Below, piece after piece: positions 33,701 to 45,256 of a stretch of DNA of 64,000 nucleotides. The stretch comes from Megaustenia siamemsis. Lineage: Eukaryota; Mollusca; Gastropoda; Stylommatophora; Ariophantidae. The translations under genes and the position numbers were made by a program. The notes beneath the pieces are model-generated. The model saw nothing but the letters and a program-made list of their open reading frames with translations, was not told the DNA's origin and ran no database searches. Location of the stretch: contig JAVIAB010000047.1 of assembly GCA_032433765.1 (NCBI GenBank), positions 426,501 through 490,500 of the forward strand, written 5' to 3'. Within the stretch, counting starts at the first letter, position 1. Every line of letters begins with the position of its first letter.

Positions 33701-36700
33701 CAACATCTAAAAGGGAGGTGACCAATGGAACAAACAATACAACATCAACAGACATCAGATCTTGTCCAACATTTCTTCTTTCTCCTGCCACGGATCAAGG
33801 CAACAGCACATGGTTACAAGAAAGAAAGAATGAAAGGAAGGAAGGATGGAAAGAAGGAAGGAAATTATGAGAAAGAAAGAAAGAAAGAAAAAGAAAAAGA
33901 AAGAAAGAAAAAAGAAGAAAGAAAGAATTGTTATCTATTCTTGTTTCTTCATTTGCTCTTTTCTATAATTCTTTTATCTTATCTCTTGTTCTCTTCTCTT
34001 GTTTTTCTTATCTTGTTCTATTCTATTTGTTCTCGTCATCTCTTTTCTCATGTTCTTTTCTCTAGTTCTCGTCTCTTTTTCTCTTGTTCTCTTGTTCTCT
34101 TCTCTTGCTCTCGTCTCTCTTCTTTCGTCTCTCTTCTTTCGTCTCTCTTCTCTTGTTCTTTTCTCTTGTTCTCGTCTCTCTTCTCTTGTTCTCGTCTCTC
34201 TTCTCTTGTTCCCGTCTCTCTTCTCTTGTTCTTTTCTCTTGTTCTCGTCTCTCTTCTCTTGTTCTCGCCTCTCTTTTCTTGTTCTCGTCTCTCTCCTCTT
34301 GTTCCCGTCTCTCTTCTCCTGTTCTCTTCTCTTGTTCTCTTCTCTTGCTCTCGTCTCTCTTCTTTCGTCTCTCTTCTTTCGTCTCTCTTCTCCTGTTCTC
34401 TTCTCTTGTTCTCGTCTCTCTTCTCTTGTTCTCGTCTCTCTTCTCTTGTTCTCGTCTCGCTTCTCATGTTCTCGTCTCTCTTCTCCTGTTCTCTTCTCTT
34501 GTTCTCGTCTCTCTTCTCTTGTTCTCGTCTCTCTTCTCTTGTTCTCGTCTCTCTTCTCATGTTCTCGTCTCTCTTCTCCTGTTCTCTTCTCTTGTTCTCT
34601 TCTCTTGCTCTCGTCTCTCTTCTTTCGTCTCTCTTCTTTCGTCTCTCTTCTCCTGTTCTCTTCTCTTGTTCTCGTCTCTCTTCTCTTGTTCTCGTCTCTC
34701 TTCTCATGTTCTCGTCTCTCTTCTCATGTTCTCGTCTCTCTTCTCTTGTTCTCTTCTCTTGCTCTCGTCTCTCTTCTTTCGTCTCTCTTCTTTCGTTTCT
34801 CTTCTCCTGTTCTCTTCTCTTTTCTCGTCTCTCTTCTCGCGTTCTCTTCTCTCTCCTGTTAGCTTCCCTTGCTCTCAATAATATATCTGTATCTAGTTTT
34901 CTGTCTAGTCAACCTCTCCGAAGACTTAAACTCGGTCTGTTGTATTCATAGCGTTTGTTGGTAGCCATGTCTAGTGGGGCCCCGAAGATCAAATTAATAC
35001 ATTGAACATTTAAGAGATCACTGTGTAGAACAAAGAGAATTAGTGGTGATGTCCTCAAATCAATTAATCTAAATCCTACCATTAGTTTCAGCATCTCTAA
35101 ACAAGACCATTCGTTACTTCGTGATCTCGTTATGGTGTCAGATAGGGGCGCTCGCTGAGAGTTAGCAGTGCTAATTATAGAAATAAAAATAAAATGTCCG
35201 GACAATAGCAACAAATGTACGGAAAATAACAACAAATGTCCGGACAATAACAACAAATGTCCGGACAATAAAAACAAATGTCCGGACAATAACAATACAT
35301 GGCCGGACAATAGCAACCCATGTCCAGATAATAGCAACACATGTCCAGATAATAGCAACACATGTCCGGACAATAGCAACACATGTCCGAAAAATAGCAA
35401 CACATGTCCGAACAATAGCAACACATGTCCAGACAATAGCAACACATGTTCAAAAAATTGCAACACATGTCCAGACAATAGCAACACATGTCCAGACAAT
35501 AGCAACACATGTCCAGACAATAGCAACACATGTCCAGACAATAGCAACACAGGTGTAGACAATAGCAACACTTATCCAAACAATAGCAAGAGATGTCCAA
35601 ACAATAGCAACACATGTCCAGACAATAGGAACACATGTCCAGACAATAGCAACACATGTCCAGAAAATAGTAACACATGTCCATACAATAGCAACACATG
35701 TCCAAACAATAGCAACACATGTCTAGACAATAGCAACACATGTCCGGACAATAGCAACACATGTCCAGATAATAGCAACACACGTCCGGACAATAGCAAC
35801 ACGTGTCCGAACAATAGCAACACATGTCCGAACAATAGCAACACATGTCCAGACAATAGCAACACAGGTGTAGACAATATCAACACATGTCCAGACAATA
35901 GCAACACATGTCCAGACAATAGAAACATATGTCTAGACAATAGCAACACATGTCCAGACAATAGCAACACATGACCATACAATAGCAATACATGTCCAGA
36001 CAATAGCAACACATGTCCAGACAATAGCAACATATGTCCAGACAATAGCAACACATGTCCAAACAATAGCAACACATGTCAAGACAATAGCAACACATGT
36101 CCGGACAATAGCAACACATGTCCAGACAATAGCAACACATGTCCGGACCATAGCAACACATGTCCATACAATAGCAACACATGTTCGGACATTAGCAACA
36201 CATATCAAAACAATAGCAACAGATGTCAAAACAATAGCAACACATGTCCAGACAATAGGAACACATGTCCAGACAAAAGCACACATGTCCAGAAAATAGT
36301 ACCCATGTCCAGACAATAGCAACACATGTCCAAACAATAGCAATACATGTCCAGACAATAGCAACCCATGTCCAGACAATAGCAACATATGTCCAGACAA
36401 TAGCAACACATGTCCAAACAATAGCAACACATGTCTAGACAATAGCAACACATGTCCGGACAATAGCAACACATGTCCAGACAATAGCAACACATGTTCA
36501 GACAATAGCAACACATGTACAAACAATAGCAACACATGTTTAGACAATAGCAACACGTGTCCAAACAATAGCAACACATGTTCAGACAATAGCAACACAT
36601 GTCCAGACAATAACAACACATGTCCAAACAATAGCAACACATGTCTAGACAATAGCAACACATGTCCGGACAATAGCAACACATGTCCAGACAATAGCAA

Positions 36701-39700
36701 CACATGTTCAGACAATAGCAACACATGTACAAACAATAGCAACACATGTTCAGACAATAGCAACACATGTCCAAAACAATAGCAACACATGTTCAAACAA
36801 TAGCAACACATGTATTGACAATAGCAACACATGTCCAAACAATAGCAACACATGTCCAAACAATAGCAATACATGTCCAGACAATAGCAACCCATGTCCA
36901 GACAATAGCAACATGTCCAGACAATAGCAACACATGTCCAAACAATAGCAACACATGTCTAGACAATAGCAACACATGTCCGGACAATAGCAACACATGT
37001 CCAGACAATAGCAACACATGTTCAGACAATAGCAACACATGTACAAACAATAGCAACACATGTTTAGACAATAGCAACACGTGTCCAAACAATAGCAACA
37101 CATGTTCAGACAATAGCAACACATGTCCAGACAATAACAACACATGTCCAAACAATAGCAACACATGTCTAGACAATAGCAACACATGTCCGGACAATAG
37201 CAACACATGTCCAGACAATAGCAACACATGTTCAGACAATAGCAACACATGTACAAACAATAGCAACACATGTTCAGACAATAGCAACACATGTCCAAAC
37301 AATAGCAACACATGTTCAAACAATAGCAACACATGTATTGACAATAGCAACACATGTCCAAACAATAGCAACACATGTCTAGACAATAGCAACACATGTC
37401 CAAACAATAGCAACACATGTCTAGACAATAGCAACACATGTCCAAACAATAGCAACACATGTCCAAACAATAGCAACACATGTCTAGACAATAGCAACAC
37501 ATGTCTAAACAATAGCATCACATGTCCGGATAATATCAACACATGTCCGGACATCATTGATTGCAAGTTGTTACCGTCTGTGGCTCCCACGAAGGCCTTC
37601 ACAAACTCGTTCTCTTCTTCAGACTCAATCTCAACAAGGTGGCCAGTGTAGATTCGGCAAAGTGTCTGCAGACAGACAGGCATGGCGTGCTTGAGGGCAT
37701 GTGTGCACTCGTTTTCTTTATAACAATTACCTAATATATGTTACAATGTTTGGGGACAGCTTTAACAATTACCTAATATGTTACAATGTTTAAGGACAGT
37801 TGTAACAATTACCTCATATGTTACAATGTATGAGGACAGTTGTAACAATTACCTAATATGTTACAATGTTTCAGGACAGTTGTAAAAATTACATAATATA
37901 TGTTAAAATGTTTGGGGACAGTTGTAACAATTACCTAATATATGTTACAATGTTTGGGGACAGTTGTAACAATTACCTAATATATGTTACAATGTTTGGG
38001 GACAGTTGTAACAATTACCTAATATATGTTACAATGTTTGAGGACAGTTGTAACAATTCTGTGATACATGTAAAATTGTTTGAGGACAGTTGTAATAGTT
38101 GTGTAATACATGTATAAATGGGGACTGTTGTAACAATTCTGTAATACATGTAAAAATGTTTGGGGACAGTTGTAACAATTGTTTAGAGTAAATGTGCTTA
38201 CAGCTGTGTTGTAACTAAGTACACACAGTAATACATACATTACTAATACAGGCATTGCTAACACAGACATTACTAATACAGACAATACTAACACAGACAT
38301 TACTAATACAGACATTACTAACACAGTCATTGGTAACACAGATATTACTAACACTGGCATTACTAACACAGACATCGGTAACACAGACATTACTAATGCA
38401 GACATTACTAACACAGATATTGCTAACACAGACATTGGTAACACAGACATTACTAACGCAGACATTACTAACACAGACATTGCTAACACAGGCGAATACA
38501 AACTGGACAAAGAGATTGAATCCAGCAGAAAGCAAACATGAGATACCAAATATCTGAGACATCCTAATGTTATAATGTGGAAGTAAGGGCACTGTGTTAG
38601 CGCTTGATATTACACTCACTGTACAAGTGGCATGACACACAATGACAAGAGCTGAAGCTACACAACGTGTCCAGACATTGACAAGAGTTGAAGCTACACA
38701 ACTTGTTGTGTCCAGACATTGACAAGAGCTGAAGCTACACAACGTGTCCAGACATTTGCAAGAGCTGAAGCTACACATCTAGTAGTGTCCAGACATTGAC
38801 AATAGCTGAAGCTACACAACTTGTTGTGTCCAGACATTGACAATAGCTGAAGCTACGCAACTAGTAGTGTCCAGACATTGACAATAGCTGAAGCTACACA
38901 ACTAGTAGTGTCCAGACATTGACAAGAGCTGAAGCTACACAACTAGTAGTGTCCAGACATTGACAATAGCTGAAGCTACACAACTTGTTGTGTCCAGACA
39001 TTGACAAGAGCTGAAGCTACACAACTAGTAGTGTCCAGACATTGACAATAGCTGAAGCTACACAACTTGTTGTGTGCAGACATTGACAAGAGCTGAAGCT
39101 ACACAACTAGTAGTGTCCACACATTAACAAGAGCTGAAGCTATACAACTAGTAAGTAGTATCCATACATTAACAAGAGTTGAAGCTACATAACTAGTAGT
39201 GTCCAAACATTAACAAGAGCTGAAGCTACACAACTAGTAGTGTCAACACATTAATAACAAGATCTGACGCTACACAACTAGTAGTGTCCAGGCATTGGCA
39301 AGAGCTGAAGCTACACAACTAGTAGTGTCTATACATTGACAAGAACTGAAGCTACATAACTAGTAGTGTCCACACATTAACAAGAGCTGAAGCTACACAA
39401 CTAGTAGTGTCAACACATTACCAAGAGCTGAAGCTACACAACTATACCAAGAGCTGAAGCTACATAACTATACCAAGAGCTGAAGCTACACAACTATACC
39501 AAGAGCTGAAGCTACACAACTAGTAGTGTCCACACATTACAAGAGCTGAAGCTACACAACTAGTAGTGTCCACACATTACCAAGAGCTGAAGCTACACAA
39601 CTATACCAAGAGCTGAAGCTACACAACTATACCAAGAGCTGAAGCTACACATCTATACCAAGAGCTGAAGCTACACAACTATACCAAGAGCTGAAGCTAC

Positions 39701-42447
39701 ACAACTATACCAAGAGCTGAAGCTACACAACTATACCAAGAGCTGAAGCTACACAACTATACCAAGAGCTGAAGCTACACAACTATACCAAGAGCTGAAG
39801 CTACACAACTATACCAAGAGCTGAAGCTACACAACTATACCAAGAGCTGAAGCTACACAACTATACCAAGAGCTGAAGCTACACAACTATACCAAGAGCT
39901 GAAGCTACACAACTATACCAAGAGCTGAAGCTACACAACTATACCAAGTGCTGAAGCTACACAACTATACCAAGAGCTGAAGCTACACAACTACCAAGAG
40001 CTGAAGCTACACAACTATACCAAGAGCTGAAGCTACACAACTATACCAAGAGCTGAAGCTACACAACTATACCAAGAGCTGAAGCTACACAACTATACCA
40101 AGAGCTGAAGCTACACAACTAGTACTGACCAGAAATCGACATGGATGTACCTCAGGTAGGGCAACAAAATGAATTGCTACATCAATTGGACATGCTACAA
40201 GCTACAAGTAAGTGGTGGCTACTTACGGCTGCTTCGATCCATGAAACCCTCGAGTCACTGAAGCCATAGCATGAAGTGTTGTTGAGAACCCAGCCTTCGT
40301 GACACGGATCCCCAGCCGCTACTGCTCAAATGAATTCATCATCAAAACGTTAACATTTAGCTTGTAGTTTGTCAATAATAGTTACAAGTCACTAGGAGTC
40401 AGACTACACTGAGCTCAACTAAAGTCAACCTGACAACTGTTGATATCACATACATCAATTCGATACAAGTTGAGAGAATGTTCCCACAACCAACATGTCA
40501 GGTTAGACAGGAGCTGATGTTGGTGATAATAGTAATATTAATGATGATGATGGTGGTGATGATGATGCTGATGATGGTGATGATAAGATGATAATGATGA
40601 TGGCGATGATGATGGTGATGATGGCGATGATGATGATGATGATGATGATTATGATGATTATGGTAGTGATGATGATGATGATAGTAATAATAATCATGAT
40701 AGTGATAATGATAATGATGATGGTGATAATGATGATAGTTATGATGATGGTGATGCCGATGATGATGATGGCAATGAATGTGACAATAATGATGATGATG
40801 TTGCATAGAATGTTGGTACGTTTAAACTAGATAATGATGATGTTAATAACGGAATGTAAAAATTGACAGAATTTGCTCATGATTTCTGCTGAGCGAGTAG
40901 AGGATAATGTTGATGGCGACGATGACGATTGTGATGTTGTTGGTGGGGTTATTGGTGATGTTGTTGGTGATGTTTTAGTGATGTTGTTAATGGCGTTATT
41001 GGTGATGTTGTTGGTGATGTTGTTGGTGATGTTGTTATTGATGTTGTTATTGATGTTGTTGGTGATTTTGTTATTGATGTTGTTATTGATGTTGTTATTG
41101 ATTTTGTTATTGATGTTGTTATTGATGTTGTTATTGATGTTGTTGGTGATTTTGTTATTGATGTTGTTATTGATGTTGTTGGTGATGTTGTTATTGATGT
41201 TGTTATTGATGTTGTTGGTGATGTTGTTATTGATGTTGTTATTGATGTTGTTGGTGATGTTGTTATTGATGTTGTTATTGATGTTGTTGGTGATTTTGTT
41301 ATTGATGTTGTTAGTGATGTTGTTAGTGATGTTGTTGGTGATGTTGTTGGTGATGTTGTTGGTGATTTTGTTATTGATGTTGTTAGTGATGTTGTTAGTG
41401 ATGTTGTTAATGATGTTGTTGGTGATGTTCTGATGTTGTTGGTGATTTTGTTATTGATGCTGTTAGTGATGTTGTTAGTGATGTTGTTGGTGATGTTCTG
41501 ATGTTGTTGGTGATGTTGTTGGTGATGTTGTTGTGATGTTGTTGGTGATGTTCTGATGTTGTTGGTGATGTTGTTGGTGATGTTGTTGGTGATGTTGTTG
41601 GGGATGTTGTTATTGATGTTGTTATTGATGTTGTTGGTGATGTTCTGATGTTGTTGGTGATGTTGTTGGTGATGTTGTTAGTGATGTTGTTAGTGATGTT
41701 GTTGGTGATAACGTTAGTGATGTTGTTAGTGATGTTGTTAGTGATGTTATTATTGATGTTGTTAGTGATGTTGTTAGTGATGTTGTTAATGATGTTGTTG
41801 GTGATGTTGTTAGCGATGTTGTTAGTGATGTTGTTGGTGATGTGTTGGTGATGTTCTTATGTTGTTAGTGATGTTGTTAGTGATGTTGTTAGTGATGTTG
41901 TTAGTATGTTGTTAGTGATGTTGTTATTGATGTTGTTAGTGATGTTGTTATTGATGTTGTTAGTGATGTTGTTAGTGATGTTTTAGTGATGTTGTTAGTG
42001 ATGTTGTTACTGATTTTGTTGGTGATGTTGTTAGTGATGTTGTTAGTGGTGTTGTTAATGATGTTGTTATTGATGTTGTTAGTGATGTTGTTATGATGTT
42101 GTTAGTGATGTTGTTATTGATGTTGTTAGTGATGTTGTTATTGATGTTGTTAGTGATGTTGTTATTGATGTTGTTAGTGATGTTGTTAGTGATGTTTTTA
42201 GTGATGTTGTTAGTGATGTTGTTACTGATTTTGTTGGTGATGTTGTTAGTGATGTTGTTAGTGGTGTTGTTAGTGGTGTTGTTAATGATGTTGTTATTGA
42301 TGTTGTTAGTCATGTTGTTAGTGATGTTGTTGGTGATGTTGTTGGTGATGTTGTTGGTGATGTACACAGCACATATACTAAAGATGGCTTACCAAAAGAA
42401 GCAGCAGCAGCCAGTAGAGCTACAGACAAATAACAGAACGACGCCAT
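27627..42447 (-). CDS. C-type lectin gene B, complete, 153 aa
   Basis: Secreted single-CTLD protein. Exons (minus strand): 42393-42447, 40227-40321, 37575-37665, 31573-31698 and 27627-27721; together 462 bp, 153 codons plus TAA. Leader is 1-18. Extra N-terminal disulfide: Cys25-Cys36. Canonical pairs by position: Cys53-Cys150 and Cys126-Cys142. WIGGTD is at 85-90. The long-loop motif is EPS (116-118), where mannose-type lectins have EPN; WGD (137-139) replaces WND; so partial Ca2+-site chemistry remains. Sequons occur at Asn32, Asn33 and Asn108. Introns of about 2.1, 2.6, 5.9 and 3.9 kb are almost wholly tandem arrays plus one LINE fragment. It lies head-to-tail with gene A, about 15 kb apart, so the pair arose by tandem duplication. 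Ligand unknown. Confidence 0.9.
27866..28190 (+). mobile_element. LINE 3' end with (GAT)n tail
   Basis: It encodes RRMLRIPWTAKKSNEKVLKE and then KKQSSFFGRVIRREQLEYIV, the distal region of the same LINE type as at 9689-10335, and ends in six GAT repeats, a common tail of such elements. It lies inside gene B intron 4, on the opposite strand, about 145 bp upstream of the exon B5 acceptor. Confidence 0.85.
28330..29300. repeat. 34-bp array with 371-bp higher-order copy
   Basis: About 28 copies of a 34-bp unit (33-bp variants) with CTCAGAGAAATATTGTACAT. The stretch from about 28464 to 28740 is repeated almost base for base 371 bp later (28835-29111). Gene B intron 4. Confidence 0.95.
29417..29530. 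repeat. 28-bp tandem array
   Basis: Four copies of a 28-bp unit with GGCAACACTGAACTCGACAT. Confidence 0.92.
29596..31570. repeat. 120-bp array in perfect register, abutting exon B4
   Basis: About 16.5 copies of a 120-bp unit with no insertion or deletion across nearly 2 kb and only scattered substitutions. It contains GTAAGTGGTAGCTGCAGC and GTGCTCTCACTGACCTTGAC. The last unit runs straight into the donor of exon B4 (plus strand CTCTCACTGACC|GTG), so every unit carries a donor-like AAGGTCAGTGAGAGC on the minus strand. Confidence 0.97.
31573..31698 (-). CDS. Gene B exon 4, WIG and EPS motifs
   Basis: It has acceptor TTTTCAAG and donor G|GTCAGTGAG, and is 126 bp. It encodes RVWIGGTDIFNEGAWEWQSD, then a stretch ending DWYDGEPSDSGHG. 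It holds the hydrophobic WIGG core and the long-loop E-P pair. The donor and following bases recur in every unit of the adjoining 120-bp array. Confidence 0.9.
31978..32172. repeat. GA/GTGA microsatellite
   Basis: About 195 bp of GAGA interspersed with GTGAGTGA, all purine apart from T, in gene B intron 3. Confidence 0.95.
32400..33720 (+). mobile_element. LINE fragment interrupted by a 35-bp array
   Basis: The first part encodes KIRGIQMKQVRECHHLGSLE and DTRVDRKKH (RT-distal region, cf. QV..F.YLGS...DG). After the array the same element resumes at 33317: CQTWTLNKAHKQK, ARRMKYPRKITNNTKKD, KQQIKWFGHIQNETKLAL. Stops and frameshifts make it inactive. It is inside gene B intron 3, in the opposite orientation to the gene. 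Confidence 0.8.
32620..33316. repeat. 35-bp array nested in a LINE
   Basis: About 20 copies of a 35-bp unit with CATCTCATGAACAGCCAAGA and CTATTGATGATAG. It sits exactly between two consecutive segments of one LINE reading frame. Confidence 0.95.
33825..34870. repeat. Polypurine then polypyrimidine tract
   Basis: About 100 bp of GAAA/GGAAG (33825-33930) followed by about 900 bp of almost pure pyrimidine plus G at CTCGTC, in 18-20-bp units such as CTCTTGTTCTCGTCTCTCTT and in larger blocks. Long open frames in several phases follow from composition and are not genes. Confidence 0.93.
34871..35190. other. Unique island between arrays
   Basis: About 320 bp of non-repetitive sequence in gene B intron 3. 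I see no exon or element in it. Confidence 0.6.
35195..37560. repeat. 21-bp satellite with 210-bp higher order
   Basis: About 112 copies of the unit ACAATAGCAACACATGTCCAG (written split: ACAATAGCAA / CACATGTCCAG). A ten-unit pattern of variants (TCTAGAC, TCCGGAC, TCCAGAC, TTCAGAC, TACAAAC and so on) recurs every 210 bp at about 36432, 36642, 36957 and 37167. It ends about 20 bp from the exon B3 donor. Confidence 0.96.
37575..37665 (-). CDS. Gene B exon 3, middle of CTLD
   Basis: It has acceptor TGTCTGCAG and donor G|GTAACA, and is 91 bp. It encodes TLCRIYTGHLVEIESEEENE and then FVKAFVGATD, matching the CTLD consensus C...GGHLv.i.s..E..fv. The 21-bp satellite array of intron 3 begins about 20 bp beyond its donor. 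Confidence 0.9.
37725..38185. repeat. About 42-bp tandem array
   Basis: About 11 copies of a unit with TTACAATGTTTGGGGACAGT and TGTAACAATTACC, starting about 60 bp upstream of the exon B3 acceptor in gene B intron 2. Confidence 0.93.
38225..38495. repeat. 15-bp tandem array
   Basis: About 18 copies of ACAGACATTACTAAC. Confidence 0.95.
38640..40125. repeat. Array changing from 41-bp to 26-bp unit
   Basis: The left half (to about 39420) has about 19 copies of a roughly 41-bp unit with AGCTGAAGCTACACAACTAG and TGTCCAGACATTGACAAG. The right half has about 26 copies of a 26-bp unit (AGCTGAAGCTACACAACT plus ATACCAAG), as if an internal deletion arose once and then spread. Confidence 0.95.
40227..40321 (-). 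CDS. Gene B exon 2, N-terminal part of CTLD
   Basis: It lies between acceptor TTTGAGCAG and donor GCC|GTAAGT. It encodes DPCHEGWVLNNTSCYGFSDS, then RVSWIEAA, a classic CTLD opening with two cysteines and an Asn-Asn-Thr-Ser glycosylation stretch. It is 95 bp, three codons longer than the gene A counterpart, and enters in phase 1 and leaves in phase 0 as there. Confidence 0.9.
40517..40805. repeat. (GAT)n imperfect microsatellite
   Basis: GATGAT interrupted by GGT, AAT and AGT triplets, upstream of exon B2 in gene B intron 1. Confidence 0.93.
40950..42362. repeat. 12-bp tandem array in gene B intron 1
   Basis: About 115 copies of GATGTTGTTAGT with GGT, ATT and AAT variants and occasional frame-breaking losses. 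It ends about 30 bp from the exon B1 donor. Confidence 0.95.
42393..42447 (-). CDS. Gene B exon 1, signal peptide
   Basis: It encodes MASFCYLSVALLAAAASF plus one base, then donor G|GTAAGCC. The frame stays open upstream of this ATG, but MASF is preferred because it gives a proper leader and matches gene A in sequence and exon length (55 bp). Confidence 0.87.
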
Positions 42448-42960
42448 TGATGTATCTTTGTTGAATGCACCAAGAGCCAAGACACTGCTCCAATGTGGAC
42501 GATTAGATCCTCGTACCTTTTCTCTGTTTTTTTTCTTTTCGAAGTGATTTTTTGTGTGTTCGATTACAATACTGAGGTTTTGCGAACCTGGCACGTGCAA
42601 GTTTAGATTAGAAACAAATGTTGCTTAAAAGAAATGCTGCAGGTAATATTGTATCACGATTTCGTTATCTCAAGGAAGTAGCAGGAAAGTGATGACACAG
42701 TGACTCGGCTCACAGATTAAGGATACAAAAAAAATAGAACGTGGTTTCGGCAGAGTCAAGGTTAGAACATAGGTTGATGGCGTCCTAATCTAAAACACGT
42801 TCTTTTTCAGAAATATTTGGGTTCTTGTTTGTACAGAATCAAAATGAGGTCAAATTGTTGAAGGTTTATCTAACGACCTTGGGGGACCTTTATCTCAATG
42901 TGGAAGGGGTGAGGGTGGGGGGGGGGTGGTTAACAGTTTCATTTGTTGCTAGTGCTTTCA
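42448..42960 (-). promoter_or_regulatory. Presumed 5' flank of gene B
   Basis: About 500 bp of unique sequence upstream of the gene B start. It should hold the promoter and 5' UTR. I see no convincing TATA box or other named site; assignment rests on position only. Confidence 0.35.
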
Positions 42961-44425
42961 GACATGGTGGTCAGAGTAGATGCTCAGAGTAGTTAGTGGT
43001 CAGAGATAATGGCTGGAGTAGATGGTGAGAGTAGATGGTTAGAGTATAAGGTCAGAGTAGATGATCAGAGTAGATAGTCACAGTAGAAGGTCAGAGTAGA
43101 TGGTCAAAGTAGATGGGTTGAGTAGATGGGCAGAGTAGATAGTCATAGTTGATGGTCAAAGTAGATGGGCAGAGTAGATGGGCAGAGTAGATGGGCAGAG
43201 TAGATGGTCAAAGTATATGGGCACAGTAGATGGGCTGAGTAAATGGTCAAAGTAGATGGGACAGTAGATGGACTGAGTAGATGGGCACAGTAGATGGGCA
43301 GAGTAGATGGTCAAAGTAGAACGGCACAGTAGATGGTCAAAGTAGATGGGCACATTAGATGGGCAGAGTAGATGGTCAAAGTAGATGGGCACAGTAGATG
43401 GGCAGAGTAGATGGTCAAAGTAGATGGGCAGAGTAGATGGTCAAAGTAGATGGGCAGAGTAGATGGGCAGAGTAGATGGTCAAAGTTGATGGGCACAGTA
43501 GGTGGGCACAGTAGATGGGCAGAGTAGATGGTCAAAGTAGATAGGCAGAGTAGATGGTCAAAGTAGATGGGCACAGTAGATGGGCACAGTAGATGGGCAG
43601 AGTAGATGGTCAAAGTAGATGGTCAAAGTAGATGGGCAGAGTAGATGTTCAAAGTAGATGGGCAGAGTAGATGGGCAGAGTAGATGGTCAAAGTTGATGG
43701 GCACAGTAGATGGGCACAGTAGATGGGCACAGTAGATAGTCAAAGTAGATGGGCACAGTAGATGGGCAGAGTAGATGGGCACAGTAGATGGACACAGTAG
43801 ATGGGCAGAGTAGATGGTCAAAGTTAAATGGGCACAGTAGATGGTCAAAGTAGATGGGCACAGTAGATGGGCACAGTAGATGGGCAGAGTAGATGGTCAA
43901 AGTAGATGGGCACAGTAGATGGGCAGAGTAGATGGGAAGAGTAGATGGTCAGAGTAAATGGTCAGAGTAGATGGTCAAAGTATATGGGCACAGTAGATGG
44001 GCAGAGTATATCGGCTCAGTACATGGGCTGAGTAGATGGGCAGAGTAGATGGTCAAAGTAGATAGGCACAGTAGATGGGCAGAGTAGATGGTCAAAGTAG
44101 ATGGGCACAGTAGATGGGCAGAGTAGATGGGCACAGTAGATGGGCTGAGTAGATGGGCAGAGTAGATGGTCAAAGTAGATGGGCAGAGTAGATGGTGAAA
44201 GTAGATGGTCAAAGCAGATGGTCAAAGTAGATGGTCAAGTAGATGGTCAAAGTAGATGGTCAGGGTAGATGGTCAAAGTAGATGGTCAAAGTAGATTGGT
44301 AGAGTAGATGGTCAAAGTAGATGGTCAAAGTAGATGGTCAGGGTAGATGGTCAAAGTAGATGGTCAAAGTAGATTGGTAGAGTAGATGGTCAAAGTGGAT
44401 GGTCAAAGTAGATGGTCAGAGTAGT
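42960..44425. repeat. 13-bp tandem array
   Basis: About 110 copies of AGTAGATGGTCAA and AGTAGATGGGCAG, alternating irregularly. Confidence 0.96.
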
Positions 44426-45256
44426 CCGAACTAGACAGAGATGACACCAATAGTATGTTTGTAGTTTTAATATTGTGACAGTGACAAGGGCCAGGAAAAC
44501 AAGAATACCAAAAACAAGAGACACACAATGTAGATCGCCCATAGTTAGACTGTGTATATTTTATCTATTTTGAATCTGTAGATTGTCTATATTTCGACAG
44601 TGTGTATTGTATGCTTTTTTTTAACTTTTCAAATAGTTTATTTTGTATATATGTATGTACTGTAAAATACTAATATTTTAGTTCTATTGATGGTTTATAT
44701 TTCGCTTATATGTGATTTGTATTTGATTCTATAGATAATCTATAATAAACTCTATAGTTGATCTATAATTTAACTCTATTGATGATCTATAATTCAACTC
44801 AATAGATGATCTATAATTCAATTCTACAGAAGATCTATAATTCAACTCATATAGATTGTCTATAATTTAGCTCTATATATGATCTTTTATTTAACTCTAC
44901 AGGTGATCAATAATTCAACTCTATAGACGATATCTAATTTAACTCTAAATATGATCTATAATTTAATTCTATAGATGATCTATAATTTAACTACATAGAT
45001 GATCTATAATCCAACTCTATAGATGATTTATAATTCAACTCTATAGATCATATATAATTCAATTCAATAGATGATCTATCATTCAACTACATAGATGATC
45101 TATAATTCAACTCATATAGATGATCTTTAATTCAACTCTATAGATGATCTATAATTGAACTCTATAGATGATCTATAATCCAACTCCATAGATGATCTAT
45201 AATTTAACTCTATAGATGATCTACAATTTAACTCTATATGTCATCTATAATTCAAC

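Noticed and set aside
35168..37683. Long frames on both strands with NSNTCPD or CCYCLDM periods
   Set aside because: A 21-bp unit without stops gives open frames on both strands; only the exon at 37575-37665 is supported by homology.
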